64,000 bases of DNA from Haloarcula japonica DSM 6131 (GTDB lineage: Archaea > Halobacteriota > Halobacteria > Halobacteriales > Haloarculaceae), in NCBI RefSeq assembly GCF_000336635.1, contig NZ_AOLY01000040.1:1-64000 (forward strand). Reading direction: 5' to 3'. Made by a program: the position numbers and the translations under genes. Below the pieces are notes generated by a model. The model was not told the origin of the DNA. It saw only the letters and a list, made by a program, of their open reading frames with translations, and ran no database searches. Of this stretch, positions 51,886 to 61,869 are shown piece after piece. Within the stretch, counting starts at the first letter, position 1. Every line of letters starts with the position of its first letter.

Positions 51886-53391
51886 ATGTCCGTTAATTCG
51901 CTCCGCGAGTACCTCGATTTGCTCGACACGACCGGCTGGCTCCGGACTTTTGACCAGCCGGTGTCGTGGGACCTCGAAGCAAGTGCAGCGACGATGCTTG
52001 CCAATATCCGTGACGGCCCGATTCCGGTGTTTGAGTCCATCGGGGGGCTAGAGACGGAGTCGAAACTGGTCGGCGATCCGTACCGCGGCCCCCAGACGCG
52101 CCCTTGGGATCACTTCGCCCGCGCACTGGGACTCCCAACTGACCTTTCGGGACGTACGTACTACGACCGAGTGATTGATCGCCTCAACGCGCCGCAAGCG
52201 CCCCGAACTGTCGCGAGAAACGGGGCCCCCTGCAAAGAAACAGTGCGGACGGGGAACGGGGTCGACCTCCTGTCGTTCCCGTGGCCATATATCCACGAGG
52301 GCGACGGGGGACGGTACTCGAACCACCACACCATCGTCGCACCGGACCCCGACACGGAGTGGGGGACTTGGTCGAGCCATCGCATGATGGTCCACGACCG
52401 TTCTCTGGCCAGTCTGCTGTTACTGGCCGGTGAGCAGGTTCCCAACCGCTACTACTACGACTACGAGCAACGTGGCGAACCGATGCCTGTCGCGGTCGTT
52501 ATCGGTGCGGAACCCACCGTTGAGAGTACCGCAGATATGTGGATTCCGACAGGACGGAGCGAAGCGGCCTTCGCGGGCGGCCTGAAAAACGCGCCCGTGG
52601 ACCTCGTCCAGTGCGAAACCAATGACCTGTACGTCCCGGCGACGGCCGAGTTGGTTCTCGAAGGGCACGTTCGACCCGACGACCGGCTGGATGAGGGACC
52701 GTTCGGAGACTACTTCGGCTACATGAACGGCCCGCGACGCTCCATGCCGGTGTTCGAGGTCGATGCGATCACTCACCGCCACGAACCGCGAATACCGTTT
52801 TGCGTTGAAGGGAGCGGTGTCGGATACGGGCAGAACTCGACAAGTACGCTACGACTCGTCGCAGCCGGTCCCGACGCGACTGTCGGACTTCGGGCCGCCG
52901 GATTCGACGTTGCGATGGCGGTCCCGTGGCGATTCACCGCTCGTACCGTCTGGGTCATCGCGACGGACCGACCGTATCCGGGCTATCTCCACGAACTGGC
53001 GAACTTTATTTTCACGACGTGGGGAATGCTCCACATCGACTTCTTCGTCTTTGTCGACGCTACCGTTGACCCGCTTGATCCGCGAGCAGTGTTGTCGGCC
53101 ATTGCGCTTGAGGCCGATCCCGACGCCGACTTCCACCAGTTCGGCGTCGAGCGGATGCCGAAAGTTCCGCTCAATATCTACCAGACCCCCGATGAGAAGG
53201 GCAGTGCGGACGTGGGAACTTCGAAGGCGAAGACGGCCAAAGCCTACATCGACGCAACGACTGACGATGAGGCCACGGATACGACGGCGACCCCAAAAAC
53301 ACGGAAGAAAGCGCAGAAACGGCTGGTCGAAGCGGGACTAGACGCTGCGCGGTTCGACCGACTCGACGAGCGAGAGGGGACATTCCAGTGA
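51886..53391 (+). CDS. UbiD-family prenylated-FMN decarboxylase
   Basis: A 501-residue protein with the family signatures: an N-terminal domain with LREYLDLLDTTGWLRTFDQP, the RYSNHHTIVAPDPDTEW stretch carrying the conserved Arg/His region, and the EGPFGDYFGYMNGP loop that supplies the catalytic acidic residues. UbiD enzymes reversibly (de)carboxylate aromatic or alpha,beta-unsaturated acids and need prenyl-FMN from a UbiX partner, which is not in the window. It overlaps the next gene by four bases (GTGA). The substrate is unknown; the cluster context is acyl-CoA breakdown. Confidence 0.88.
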   Translation: MSVNSLREYLDLLDTTGWLRTFDQPVSWDLEASAATMLANIRDGPIPVFESIGGLETESKLVGDPYRGPQTRPWDHFARALGLPTDLSGRTYYDRVIDRLNAPQAPRTVARNGAPCKETVRTGNGVDLLSFPWPYIHEGDGGRYSNHHTIVAPDPDTEWGTWSSHRMMVHDRSLASLLLLAGEQVPNRYYYDYEQRGEPMPVAVVIGAEPTVESTADMWIPTGRSEAAFAGGLKNAPVDLVQCETNDLYVPATAELVLEGHVRPDDRLDEGPFGDYFGYMNGPRRSMPVFEVDAITHRHEPRIPFCVEGSGVGYGQNSTSTLRLVAAGPDATVGLRAAGFDVAMAVPWRFTARTVWVIATDRPYPGYLHELANFIFTTWGMLHIDFFVFVDATVDPLDPRAVLSAIALEADPDADFHQFGVERMPKVPLNIYQTPDEKGSADVGTSKAKTAKAYIDATTDDEATDTTATPKTRKKAQKRLVEAGLDAARFDRLDEREGTFQ

Positions 53392-54791
53392 TACCGTTCA
53401 CGCAGTACGTCCGTGGACTGGCCGGCGACGACGACCTCGTCCGACTCGACGGCCCATTCGAGGTCCCGGTTGACGTGCTTGCGGCGGAGGCGCTCCGTGC
53501 GAGTGGGCCGGCGCTTCGGTTCCAGCGGTCTACGGGCATGGATCTAGTTAGCGGTGTGTTCAGCGGTCCCGACCAGACACAGCAGCGTGAGGCCAGGCCG
53601 TGGTCGCGGCTGTCGCTCGGCCTCGGACTCGACCCGGAGGCCACGCTCGTTGAGCTACTAGAAACGATCAGCACTCTCGGTCCGGCCAGCGGGAATCCGG
53701 AGCCGACGTACACGGGCCAAGCGGCCTCGGGGACAGATATCGACGCACAGGACCTGCAGTTCCCGCAGGGCGAAACCGATACGTGGCCCGCAGTGACGCT
53801 TGGGGTCGCATCGGTTTCGACTGCTGACGGCACACACTGGGCACCGGTTCACGGCTCGGTCGTGGGCGGCGACACACTCAGAGTGCGCGTCCCGGACGCG
53901 CTATCGCCGCTTATTGCTGACGGGACAACGACGACGATAGCGCTTGGCGTGCCGCCGGCGGCGATCACGACGGCATACCTGCTCGCTGTCACCGAGCAAA
54001 CTGCCACGCCGATCCAGTCCTGTGGGGTAACTGGCACCGTTTCGCTCGTCCCGACCAACGGTGGACTCGTCCCGAGTGCGACGGAAGTCGTCATGGAGAC
54101 GACGGTCGTGGACCGCCAACCGGACTTCCGTTCCGACCGTCGAGAGGGTTGGGAGTACGTCGTTGAGAGCGGCCCGCTCTCGTTGTCGGTCGAGCGCGTC
54201 CGCACTACTGAAAACCCGGTCATCCCCATCTCTCCCGTCGGTCGGCCACTCGCGGATGACACCCGTCTCACGGGGCTCGCGACCGCCGCAGCGCTCTATC
54301 ACCGGGTCAACAACTACTGGGGTATCTCGCCAGTGGAATGGATTATGTTGCCGGCGGAGGCCGAACTCGGGATCTGTTTCGTAGCGAGTGACGTACTCTA
54401 CGGCGGCTTCGAGTGGCAACTCGCGAACATCCTCTTTTCGTTCTCGTCGCTTTTCGACACAGTCGTTATCGTCGACGAAGACGTTCCGCCACAGGACTTC
54501 GGCCGCGTTCTGGCCGATATCTGGCTGAAATCTCACCCGGCCCGCGACTGGACGTTCAGCGAACCGGATGCACCGGCGGCGACACGCCCTCACTACCGAC
54601 GAGACAACGCGACCGGCTCGCGCCTGTACGTGAACGCGGCGTGGGACCCACGCTGGAAGGAAACCTACATCGCGCCGCGAGTCACGTTCGAGAATTCGTT
54701 CCCGAACGACGTCCGCGACGTAGCTCGTGTCCTGTGGGACGAACTCGCCACCGCTTCCGGAGAGACGATTGAAAACGAATCGTCCGATTAA
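53388..54791 (+). CDS. UbiD-like protein lacking the catalytic acidic loop
   Basis: A 467-residue protein with the UbiD fold but strongly diverged. The place where the first protein has EGPFGDYFG reads RREGWEYVV here, and the RYSNHHT block is lost (APVHGSVVGGDTLRVRV). So it probably lacks decarboxylase activity. The C-terminal part keeps UbiD shape (GGFEWQLANILFSFSSLFDTVVIVDEDV, YVNAAWDPRW). Coupled by a four-base overlap to an apparently normal UbiD, it may be a structural or regulatory partner, like the unequal subunits seen in some multi-component carboxylases. The start is GTG. Confidence 0.78.
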   Translation: MIPFTQYVRGLAGDDDLVRLDGPFEVPVDVLAAEALRASGPALRFQRSTGMDLVSGVFSGPDQTQQREARPWSRLSLGLGLDPEATLVELLETISTLGPASGNPEPTYTGQAASGTDIDAQDLQFPQGETDTWPAVTLGVASVSTADGTHWAPVHGSVVGGDTLRVRVPDALSPLIADGTTTTIALGVPPAAITTAYLLAVTEQTATPIQSCGVTGTVSLVPTNGGLVPSATEVVMETTVVDRQPDFRSDRREGWEYVVESGPLSLSVERVRTTENPVIPISPVGRPLADDTRLTGLATAAALYHRVNNYWGISPVEWIMLPAEAELGICFVASDVLYGGFEWQLANILFSFSSLFDTVVIVDEDVPPQDFGRVLADIWLKSHPARDWTFSEPDAPAATRPHYRRDNATGSRLYVNAAWDPRWKETYIAPRVTFENSFPNDVRDVARVLWDELATASGETIENESSD

Positions 54792-54859
54792 ATATGTCTC
54801 TCGAATGTACATATATTCAAATATGTTGTAATCAGTTCTGTTTTCACCTTATTGAGTCA

Positions 54860-54950
54860 AGATAATACCTACGTAGGAAACAAAAATAAAATATATACAA
54901 TATATTTTTTGCAAAAAATAACCGGTACAGTTATACCAGAATCCGGTATT
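54860..54950 (+). promoter_or_regulatory. AT-rich promoter region of the acyl-CoA gene cluster
   Basis: A run of A+T (AAAATAAAATATATAC, then AATATATTTTTTGCAAAAAA) about 30-80 bases before the ATG at 54962. It stands out against the GC-rich surroundings. It contains the near-symmetrical TTTTTTGCAAAAAA, a possible regulator site. Confidence 0.5.
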
Positions 54951-54961
54951 CCGAGCGGTGT

Positions 54962-56644
54962 ATGGTCACTAGCCACAACCTCCCGGATTACGACACAGCG
55001 CGGAACGAGTTCTCCTGGGACGAGATCTACGCGGCAGCGGACTGGGACGCACCGAACGACCTGAACATCGGGCACGAAGTCGCCGACCGACACGCGACCG
55101 ACCGGGGACAGGTCGCACTCTATCAGGTCGGGACCGACGGAGAGCTGTCGAAAATGACGTTCTGGGAGCTTGCCGACCGCTCAAGCCAGTTTGCTAACAT
55201 CCTCGACGACCTCGGGGTTGCGCAGGGTGACCGGGTCTTCTCGTACATGCCGCGCATCCCCGAGCACTACGTGGCGCTGGTCGGCACGCTCAAACACGGC
55301 GCGGTCTGGGGAAGCGTTAACGAGCGGTTTGGTCCCGACGGCATCTCGTACCGTCTGGACGACTGCGACGCGAAGGTCGTCGTCACCACGACCGACAATC
55401 GCGACACGGTCGAAGACGCACTGGACGATGCGCCCACGGTCGAACACGTGATTACCGTTGACCGCGGTGGCGGCGCACCTGCTGATGACGTGGTTTTCAA
55501 TACCGCGCTCGACGGCGCGAGCACTGCCTACGAGGTTGCCGAGACCAGCGGGGAGGACGACGCACTGCTGTACTACACATCGGGAACGACTGGGCTGGCC
55601 AAGGGCGTCCTCCACAGACAGCGCTGGATCGCCGGTGTCGCGGCAACACAGAAGTACGCCGTGGACCTTCAGGACGGCGACCTGTACTGGTCGACCGGCG
55701 ACCTCGGCTGGCTAACGGGTGCAATCAACACACTCGGTGCTTGGTTCTGGGGTGCATCGCTGTTCACGTACGAGGGCGAGTTCGATACCGACGAGTGGGC
55801 CGCCCTGCTCGACGAATACCCGATCAGCGTCCTGTTTTCGGTTCCGACAGCGTACCGGATGCTTCGGGAGAACGAGGAGGTCCTCGCCGATGTCGACCTC
55901 GATCTGCGTCATGCCCTCTCCATCGGCGAACCACTCAGCGCCGGGGTCGTCGAGTGGGGGGAGGAGGAACTCGGCGTCACGATTCTGGACACGTACGGGC
56001 AGACCGAGACGGGGAACATGATTATCAACAACTATCCGACGATGGAACTCCGGCCCGGGTCGATGGGGAAACCACTCCCCGGAATCGAGGCCGACATCGT
56101 CGACCCACAGAGCGGTGCGGTTCTGGAACCCGGCGAAACGGGCGAGATCGCACAGCGGGGTGACTACCCGTGTTTCTTTGCAGAGTTCTGGAACAAGCCC
56201 GAGAAGACCCAACGGGCGTTCATCGACGGTCCGGACGGGACATGGTATCTCTCGGGCGACCTGGCACACAAAGACGAGGACGGCTATTTCTGGTTCGAAG
56301 GCCGGGCAGACGACGTGATCCTCTCTTCCGGCTACCGCATCGGCCCGTTCGAGGTCGAGAGTTCGCTGGGCGAACATGAAGCGGTTGCTGAGGCGGCCGT
56401 CGTCCCCAAACCACACGAGGAGCGCGGGAACATCGTCAAGGCCTATGTTGTGCCGAGCGAGGATGCAGAACCGTCTGACCCACTCAAAGAAGACATCCAG
56501 AGCTACGTGAAAGAAGAGCTCTCAGCACACGAGTACCCGCGCGAAATCGAGTTCCGCGAGGAACTGCCAAAGACTGTGACCGGGAAGATCCGCCGAACCG
56601 AGCTCCACGACGACGCCGAAGCAGAAGCCGAAGTCGAATCCTGA
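54962..56644 (+). CDS. Acyl-CoA synthetase (AMP-forming)
   Basis: A 560-residue adenylate-forming ligase: YYTSGTTGLAKGVLH (P-loop), DLGWLTGAIN, LDTYGQTETGNMII, and the C-terminal LPKTVTGKIRRTEL with its catalytic Lys. It converts a carboxylic acid, ATP and CoA to acyl-CoA. The sequence is of the acetyl/medium-chain-CoA synthetase branch; the exact acid is uncertain. As first gene of the cluster it supplies the CoA ester for the dehydrogenase and carboxylase encoded next. ATG at 54962 follows a strong AT-rich promoter. Confidence 0.9.
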   Translation: MVTSHNLPDYDTARNEFSWDEIYAAADWDAPNDLNIGHEVADRHATDRGQVALYQVGTDGELSKMTFWELADRSSQFANILDDLGVAQGDRVFSYMPRIPEHYVALVGTLKHGAVWGSVNERFGPDGISYRLDDCDAKVVVTTTDNRDTVEDALDDAPTVEHVITVDRGGGAPADDVVFNTALDGASTAYEVAETSGEDDALLYYTSGTTGLAKGVLHRQRWIAGVAATQKYAVDLQDGDLYWSTGDLGWLTGAINTLGAWFWGASLFTYEGEFDTDEWAALLDEYPISVLFSVPTAYRMLRENEEVLADVDLDLRHALSIGEPLSAGVVEWGEEELGVTILDTYGQTETGNMIINNYPTMELRPGSMGKPLPGIEADIVDPQSGAVLEPGETGEIAQRGDYPCFFAEFWNKPEKTQRAFIDGPDGTWYLSGDLAHKDEDGYFWFEGRADDVILSSGYRIGPFEVESSLGEHEAVAEAAVVPKPHEERGNIVKAYVVPSEDAEPSDPLKEDIQSYVKEELSAHEYPREIEFREELPKTVTGKIRRTELHDDAEAEAEVES

Positions 56645-56689
56645 CAGAGGGTATCAAGCAGTACGAGTACCAACGCATACCCACCACCA

Positions 56690-57856
56690 ATGAATTTCGA
56701 AGCTACAGAGGAACGTTCGATGATTCGGTCGACCGCAGCGGACGTGGCGGCCGAGTACGGACCGGAGTACTGGCGCGAGAAAGAAGAAGCAGGCGAGTTC
56801 GGAGAGGAGTTCTGGGACGAACTGGCCGCAGCCGGCTTCCACGGCCTGCTGGTCCCGCCGGAGTACGAGGGGGCCGGGATGGGGATACAGGAGATGGGGC
56901 TGGTCATGGAGACGCTCTGTGCCGAAGGCTGTGGCATGGCGGGCACTTGGTATCTGGTGCTCACCGCCGGCATGGCTGCTGTCGGTATCAGCGAGAATGG
57001 GACAGAGGAACAGAAACAGACCTATCTGCCGGACATCGCCAACGGCAAGCGGAACTTCTCCATCGGTATCACAGAGCCCGAGGCCGGGACAAACACGTTG
57101 AACGTCGCGACCCGCGCCGAGAAAGACGGTGACGAGTACGTCTTGAACGGGAACAAGGCCTGGATTACCTTTGCCGACCGGGCTGACAATATGATCCTTG
57201 TCACGCGCACGACCCCACGCGACGAGGTCGAGCGCGGGACCGACGGTATAAGCCTGTTTATCGTCGATATGGACGACCCCGCCATCGACGTCTCGCCGAT
57301 CCCCAAACACGGTATCAACTACTCGAAGTCCTGTGAAGTCTTCATCGAGGACGTTCGGGTCCCCGAGGAGAACCTTCTGGGCGAGGAAGACGACGGCTGG
57401 TGGGCCCTGGTCGATATGTTGAATCCGGAACGCATCGGCTTTGCAGCCGCCGGGACCGGTATCGGCAAACTAGCCGCCGACACTGCTATCGAGTACGCTA
57501 GCGACCGGGAAGTGTTCGATGCACCTATCGGGAGCCATCAGGCCGTCTCGTTCCCGATCACCAAGGCGTACGCCCGCATGGAAACGGCGGCGCTCATGCG
57601 TGAGAAGGCGTCCTGGCTCTACGATCAGGGTGAGGAGTGCGGATACGAGACAAACATCGCGAAGGCGACGGCCGTCAGTGCTGGTATCGAAGCAGTCAAA
57701 CAATCGATGCAGGCGTTCGGCGGCTGGGGTTACGCGAAGGAGTACGACGTCGAGCGGTGGTGGCGTGAAATCAACTTAACGCGGCTAGCCCCGGTCTCCC
57801 AGCAGATGGCGTACAACCATATCGGGCAACACCTCGGCTTCCCCAGATCCTACTAA
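56690..57856 (+). CDS. Acyl-CoA dehydrogenase
   Basis: A 388-residue FAD enzyme with the standard layout: helical N-domain ([26 protein letters not shown]), beta domain ([39 protein letters not shown]) and C-domain ([41 protein letters not shown]). The short-branched acyl-CoA subtype (isovaleryl-CoA or isobutyryl-CoA) fits the neighbouring genes; catalytic Glu position cannot be fixed with certainty. Its stop overlaps the next ATG (TAATG). Confidence 0.9.
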   Translation: MNFEATEERSMIRSTAADVAAEYGPEYWREKEEAGEFGEEFWDELAAAGFHGLLVPPEYEGAGMGIQEMGLVMETLCAEGCGMAGTWYLVLTAGMAAVGISENGTEEQKQTYLPDIANGKRNFSIGITEPEAGTNTLNVATRAEKDGDEYVLNGNKAWITFADRADNMILVTRTTPRDEVERGTDGISLFIVDMDDPAIDVSPIPKHGINYSKSCEVFIEDVRVPEENLLGEEDDGWWALVDMLNPERIGFAAAGTGIGKLAADTAIEYASDREVFDAPIGSHQAVSFPITKAYARMETAALMREKASWLYDQGEECGYETNIAKATAVSAGIEAVKQSMQAFGGWGYAKEYDVERWWREINLTRLAPVSQQMAYNHIGQHLGFPRSY

Positions 57857-59640
57857 TGTTCGAGAAAGTCCTTGTCGCAAACCGCGGCGAAATCGCGGTT
57901 CGTGTGATGGCTGCGTGTGAAGAGCTGGGTATCGAGACGGTCGCCGTCTACAGCGACGCCGACCGCAACGCCGGCCACGTCGAGTACGCCGACGACGCAT
58001 ACAACGTCGGGCCGGCACCTGCAAGCGAGTCGTACCTCGACCAGACAGCGATCCTCGATGTCGCTGAGCGGGCCGGGGCCGACGCAATCCATCCGGGGTA
58101 CGGTTTCCTCGCGGAAAACGCCGAGTTCGCCAGCCGCGTCGAGGCGGCCGACGGTCTCACGTGGGTCGGCCCGCCAAGCGACGCGATGGAGACGCTGGGC
58201 GAAAAAACGAAAGCCCGGACGGTGATGCAGGACGCCGGCGTCCCAGTCGTCCCCGGCACGACGGACCTCGTCAGTGAGCCAGCGGAAGTACGGGAACTGG
58301 GCGCGGAGTACGGCTACCCCATCGCGATAAAGGCCGAGGGCGGCGGTGGCGGTCGCGGCATGAAGATCGTCCGGAGCGAGGCCGAGGTTGCGGAGGCGCT
58401 CAAAAGCGCACGGCGTGAGGGCGAAGCCTATTTCGGCAATGACTCGGTGTACGTCGAGAAGTACCTCGAAGCCCCGAAACACGTCGAAGTACAGGTGCTT
58501 GCGGACGAACACGGCAACGTCCGCCACCTCGGTGAGCGCGACTGCTCGCTACAGCGTCGCCACCAGAAGGTCATCGAGGAAGCCCCGAGTCCAGCACTCG
58601 ATGCCGAATTACGTTCGCAGATCGGGGAAGCTGCCAGACGCGGTGTCAGTGAAACCGGCTACACGAACGCCGGCACGGTGGAGTTCCTCGTCGAAGACGG
58701 CGAGTTCTATTTCATGGAGGTGAACACCCGAATCCAGGTCGAGCACACCGTCACCGAAGCAGTAACGGGGATCGACATCGTTCGCTGGCAGCTCCGGGTC
58801 GCTGCGGGTGAGCAACTGGATTTCACGCAGGACGACGTCTCGATAGAGGGCCACGCCGTCGAGTACCGGATCAACGCAGAAAACCCGGCAGAGGACTTCG
58901 CACCGACGCCGGGACCGCTGACCACGTACGAGCCACCAAGCAGTATCGGTGTCCGGCTCGACCACGCGGTTTCCCAGGGCGACGATATTGGTGGCGACTA
59001 CGACTCGATGATCGCGAAGCTCATCGTCGCTGGCGAGGACCGGCAACACTGTCTGGACCGGTCGAGGCGGTCTCTCGACCATTTCACCGTCGAGGGGGTC
59101 CATACGACTATTCCGTTCCATCGGCTGATGCTCGACGACGACACCTTCGTCGCCGGGACGCACACGACGAAATATCTCGATCAGGAACTCGCCGACGATG
59201 CCCTCGACGCGGCTGTTGCACGATGGGGGACCGACGAGGTTGGCGGCGACGCCTCGTCGGCATCGACTGACGAAATCGCTGTCGAAGTCGATGGGAAGCG
59301 CTTCGATGTCGTCGTTACGGACGGCCTACCCCGCGTCTCCCGTGATGGCAACGCCAGTGTCAGCCCTGGCAGTGACAATTCGGGAGGCAATTCGCCCGGT
59401 GCCGGCACGGCGGACGTGACCACGTCGGGTGCGATTACGGCCGAGATGCAGGGAACGATTCTCTCGACAGAAGTCACGCCCGGTGACGATATTGCTGGTG
59501 GCGACGTCGTCTGCGTACTGGAGGCGATGAAAATGGAAAACGACGTGGTGGCGTCCACGGGTGGAACCGTTGCGTCCGTCCCGGTTACAGAGGGCGACTC
59601 CGTAGACATGGGTGACACCCTCGTTGTACTGGAGGAGTAA
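57856..59640 (+). CDS. Biotin carboxylase with C-terminal biotin carrier domain
   Basis: A 594-residue protein: biotin carboxylase N-domain ([21 protein letters not shown]), ATP-grasp ([16 protein letters not shown]-type [39 protein letters not shown]), a linker and a biotinyl domain (about 520-594) with the biotin Lys in EAMKMENDV. This is the alpha subunit type of acyl-CoA carboxylases (acetyl-, propionyl- or methylcrotonyl-CoA). Gene neighbours suggest a branched unsaturated acyl-CoA such as 3-methylcrotonyl-CoA. The following carboxyltransferase starts two bases after its stop. Confidence 0.92.
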   Translation: MFEKVLVANRGEIAVRVMAACEELGIETVAVYSDADRNAGHVEYADDAYNVGPAPASESYLDQTAILDVAERAGADAIHPGYGFLAENAEFASRVEAADGLTWVGPPSDAMETLGEKTKARTVMQDAGVPVVPGTTDLVSEPAEVRELGAEYGYPIAIKAEGGGGGRGMKIVRSEAEVAEALKSARREGEAYFGNDSVYVEKYLEAPKHVEVQVLADEHGNVRHLGERDCSLQRRHQKVIEEAPSPALDAELRSQIGEAARRGVSETGYTNAGTVEFLVEDGEFYFMEVNTRIQVEHTVTEAVTGIDIVRWQLRVAAGEQLDFTQDDVSIEGHAVEYRINAENPAEDFAPTPGPLTTYEPPSSIGVRLDHAVSQGDDIGGDYDSMIAKLIVAGEDRQHCLDRSRRSLDHFTVEGVHTTIPFHRLMLDDDTFVAGTHTTKYLDQELADDALDAAVARWGTDEVGGDASSASTDEIAVEVDGKRFDVVVTDGLPRVSRDGNASVSPGSDNSGGNSPGAGTADVTTSGAITAEMQGTILSTEVTPGDDIAGGDVVCVLEAMKMENDVVASTGGTVASVPVTEGDSVDMGDTLVVLEE

Positions 59641-59642
59641 GT

Positions 59643-61361
59643 ATGCAAGTCAGAATTTCAGGCGACGCAACCGAATCGGAAGCACAGGCCATTGCCGAGG
59701 CGCTGGCGACACACTTCGAGGACGACGTTACTATCGTCGTCGACAGCGGCGAAGCGGTCGGCAGCGCGACCTACAACGGCAATGGACGGGACGAATCCCC
59801 AGAACAGGTCGACGACAACCTCGGCCCGACCGAACGCGAGGAGAAGCTACGCAAGGAGATCGAAGAGATCCTCGAAGGCGGGCCGGAAAAATATAAAAAG
59901 CAGTTGCCCGAGGAAGGCAAGCTGTTCGTCCGGGACCGTATCGACCTGTGGTTCGGCGACGATTTCCTGTTTGAGGACGGGAGGTTTGCGGAGTTCGACG
60001 CCGACGACCAACTCCCGGCTGATGGGCTCATCACGGGGGCCGCGGAGTTCGAGGGCCGTGATCTGCATTTCATGGCCAACGATTACACGGTCAAACGCGG
60101 TAGCATGGCCGCGAAGGGCGTCGAGAAGTTCCTCCGGATGCAACAGCGGGCGCTGAAAACAGGCCGTCCGGTGCTGTATCTGATGGACTCCTCGGGCGGC
60201 CGTATCGACCAGCAGACGGGCTTTTTCGCCAACCGCGAGGGTATCGGGAAGTTTTACTACAACCACTCGATGCTCTCTGGGCGTGTCCCGCAGATCTGTG
60301 TATTGTACGGTCCCTGTATCGCCGGCGCGGCGTACACGCCGGTGTTCGCGGATTTCACCGTTATGGTTCGAGATATGAGTGCAATGGCCATCGCCAGCCC
60401 CCGGATGGTCGAAATGGTCACCGGCGAAGAGATCAGCCTCGAAGAGCTCGGTGGCCCCGACGTACACGCACAGCACTCCGGGAGTGCGGACCTCATTGCC
60501 GACGACGAGGAACACGCCCGTGAACTCGTCGCGAAACTCATCGGCTATCTGCCCGACAACGCCGACGAGGACCCACCGCAGACCAGCAGGACGGCCCCGA
60601 AGCGTTCGCCGGAGGGTATCGATTCTGTTGTGCCAGAAAAGCCTAACAAGGGCTATGATATGTTCGACGTGATCGAGCGGGTCGTCGATGCCGGATCGAC
60701 GCTCGAACTCCGGCCCGAGTACGGCAAGGAGATCATCACGTCGTTTGCCCGGATAGACGGCCGTCCGGTCGGGGTCATCGCCAACCAGCCAGCCCAGCGA
60801 GCAGGGGCCATCTTCCCGGACGCGGCGGAGAAAGCCGCCCAGTTCATCTGGACCTGTGACGCCTACAACATCCCGCTGTTGTATCTCTGCGATACGCCGG
60901 GGTTCATGGCTGGCTCAGGCGTCGAGAAGGAGGGCATCCTCGAACAGGGCAAGAAGATGATCTACGCCACGTCTTCGGCGACAGTGCCCAAGCAGTCCGT
61001 CGTGGTCAGGAAGGCCTACGGCGCTGGCATCTACGCGATGTCCGGTCCCGCGTACGACCCCGAGTCGACAATCGGCCTTCCGAGCGGGGAAATCGCAATC
61101 ATGGGCCCCGAAGCAGCAATCAACGCCGTCTACGCACGCAAACTCTCCGAAATCGATGACGAGGACGAACGACAGCAAAAAGAGCAAGAACTCCGCGAGG
61201 CCTATCGCGAGGATATCGACATTCATCGAATGGCCAGCGAAGTCGTCGTCGACGACATCGTCCCGCCGAGCGACCTCAGAACGGAACTGGTGAACCGGTT
61301 CGCGTTCTACGAGACCGTCGAGAAAGACCTCCCGGACAAGAAACACGGAACCATCCTCTGA
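59643..61361 (+). CDS. Acyl-CoA carboxyltransferase with extra N-terminal domain
   Basis: A 572-residue protein. Residues about 55-572 form a normal carboxyltransferase: DRIDLWFGDDFLFEDG, MDSSGGRIDQQTGFFANREGIG, the GPCIAGAAYTPVFADF oxyanion region, and the second-half GVIANQPAQRAGAIF, LCDTPGFMAGSGVEKEG and RKAYGAGIYAMSG. The first 55 residues (MQVRISGDATESEAQAIAEA) look like the small acc operon protein/PccX of haloarchaea, which elsewhere is a separate gene (about 86 residues) of propionyl-CoA carboxylase. Here it seems fused. It forms a complex with the biotin carboxylase subunit. Nearest by context to methylcrotonyl-CoA carboxylase. Confidence 0.88.
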   Translation: MQVRISGDATESEAQAIAEALATHFEDDVTIVVDSGEAVGSATYNGNGRDESPEQVDDNLGPTEREEKLRKEIEEILEGGPEKYKKQLPEEGKLFVRDRIDLWFGDDFLFEDGRFAEFDADDQLPADGLITGAAEFEGRDLHFMANDYTVKRGSMAAKGVEKFLRMQQRALKTGRPVLYLMDSSGGRIDQQTGFFANREGIGKFYYNHSMLSGRVPQICVLYGPCIAGAAYTPVFADFTVMVRDMSAMAIASPRMVEMVTGEEISLEELGGPDVHAQHSGSADLIADDEEHARELVAKLIGYLPDNADEDPPQTSRTAPKRSPEGIDSVVPEKPNKGYDMFDVIERVVDAGSTLELRPEYGKEIITSFARIDGRPVGVIANQPAQRAGAIFPDAAEKAAQFIWTCDAYNIPLLYLCDTPGFMAGSGVEKEGILEQGKKMIYATSSATVPKQSVVVRKAYGAGIYAMSGPAYDPESTIGLPSGEIAIMGPEAAINAVYARKLSEIDDEDERQQKEQELREAYREDIDIHRMASEVVVDDIVPPSDLRTELVNRFAFYETVEKDLPDKKHGTIL

Positions 61362-61364
61362 GCT

Positions 61365-61829
61365 ATGACAGGACTATACTACGAGGAGTTCGAGGTCGGC
61401 GAAACCATCGAACACGAGAAGCGCCGCACGATCAGCGAGCGCGACAACCAGCAGTTCTGCGATATGACGATGAACCAGCAACCGTTGCATCTCGACGCCG
61501 AGTTCGCGGCTGAGACGGAGTTCGGTGAGCGACTGGTCAACGGACTCTACACGATGAGTTTAGCTGTCGGACTAACCATCCCGGAGACGACCGATGGCAC
61601 TATCGTCGCGAACCTCTCATACGACAGTGTCGAGCATCCGAACCCGGTGTTTCACGGCGATACGATCCGCGTACAGTCGACTGTGACCGACAAACGTGAG
61701 ACCAGTGACGGTGACCGCGGCATCGTCACGATGCACGTCGAGGTGTTCAAACTCACAGATGCGGACGAGGTCCTCGTCTGTGAGTTCGACCGCACCGTGC
61801 TGTCACTGAGACGCGATCACGACGACTGA
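61365..61829 (+). CDS. MaoC-like (R)-specific enoyl-CoA hydratase
   Basis: A 154-residue hot-dog-fold protein: FEVGETIEHEKRRTISERDNQQFCDMTMNQQPLHLDAEFA has the catalytic D-x4-H pattern of MaoC proteins, then FGERLVNGLYTMSLAVGL. It would add water to the unsaturated acyl-CoA made by the carboxylase. The close M. tuberculosis analogue cluster (FadE19-AccD1-AccA1-MaoC-CitE) suggests methylglutaconyl-CoA hydratase. It starts three bases after the carboxyltransferase stop. Confidence 0.85.
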   Translation: MTGLYYEEFEVGETIEHEKRRTISERDNQQFCDMTMNQQPLHLDAEFAAETEFGERLVNGLYTMSLAVGLTIPETTDGTIVANLSYDSVEHPNPVFHGDTIRVQSTVTDKRETSDGDRGIVTMHVEVFKLTDADEVLVCEFDRTVLSLRRDHDD

Positions 61830-61869
61830 GGCGGGACTGATCGGCGACCAAACCGCAAATCGGAGTCAT

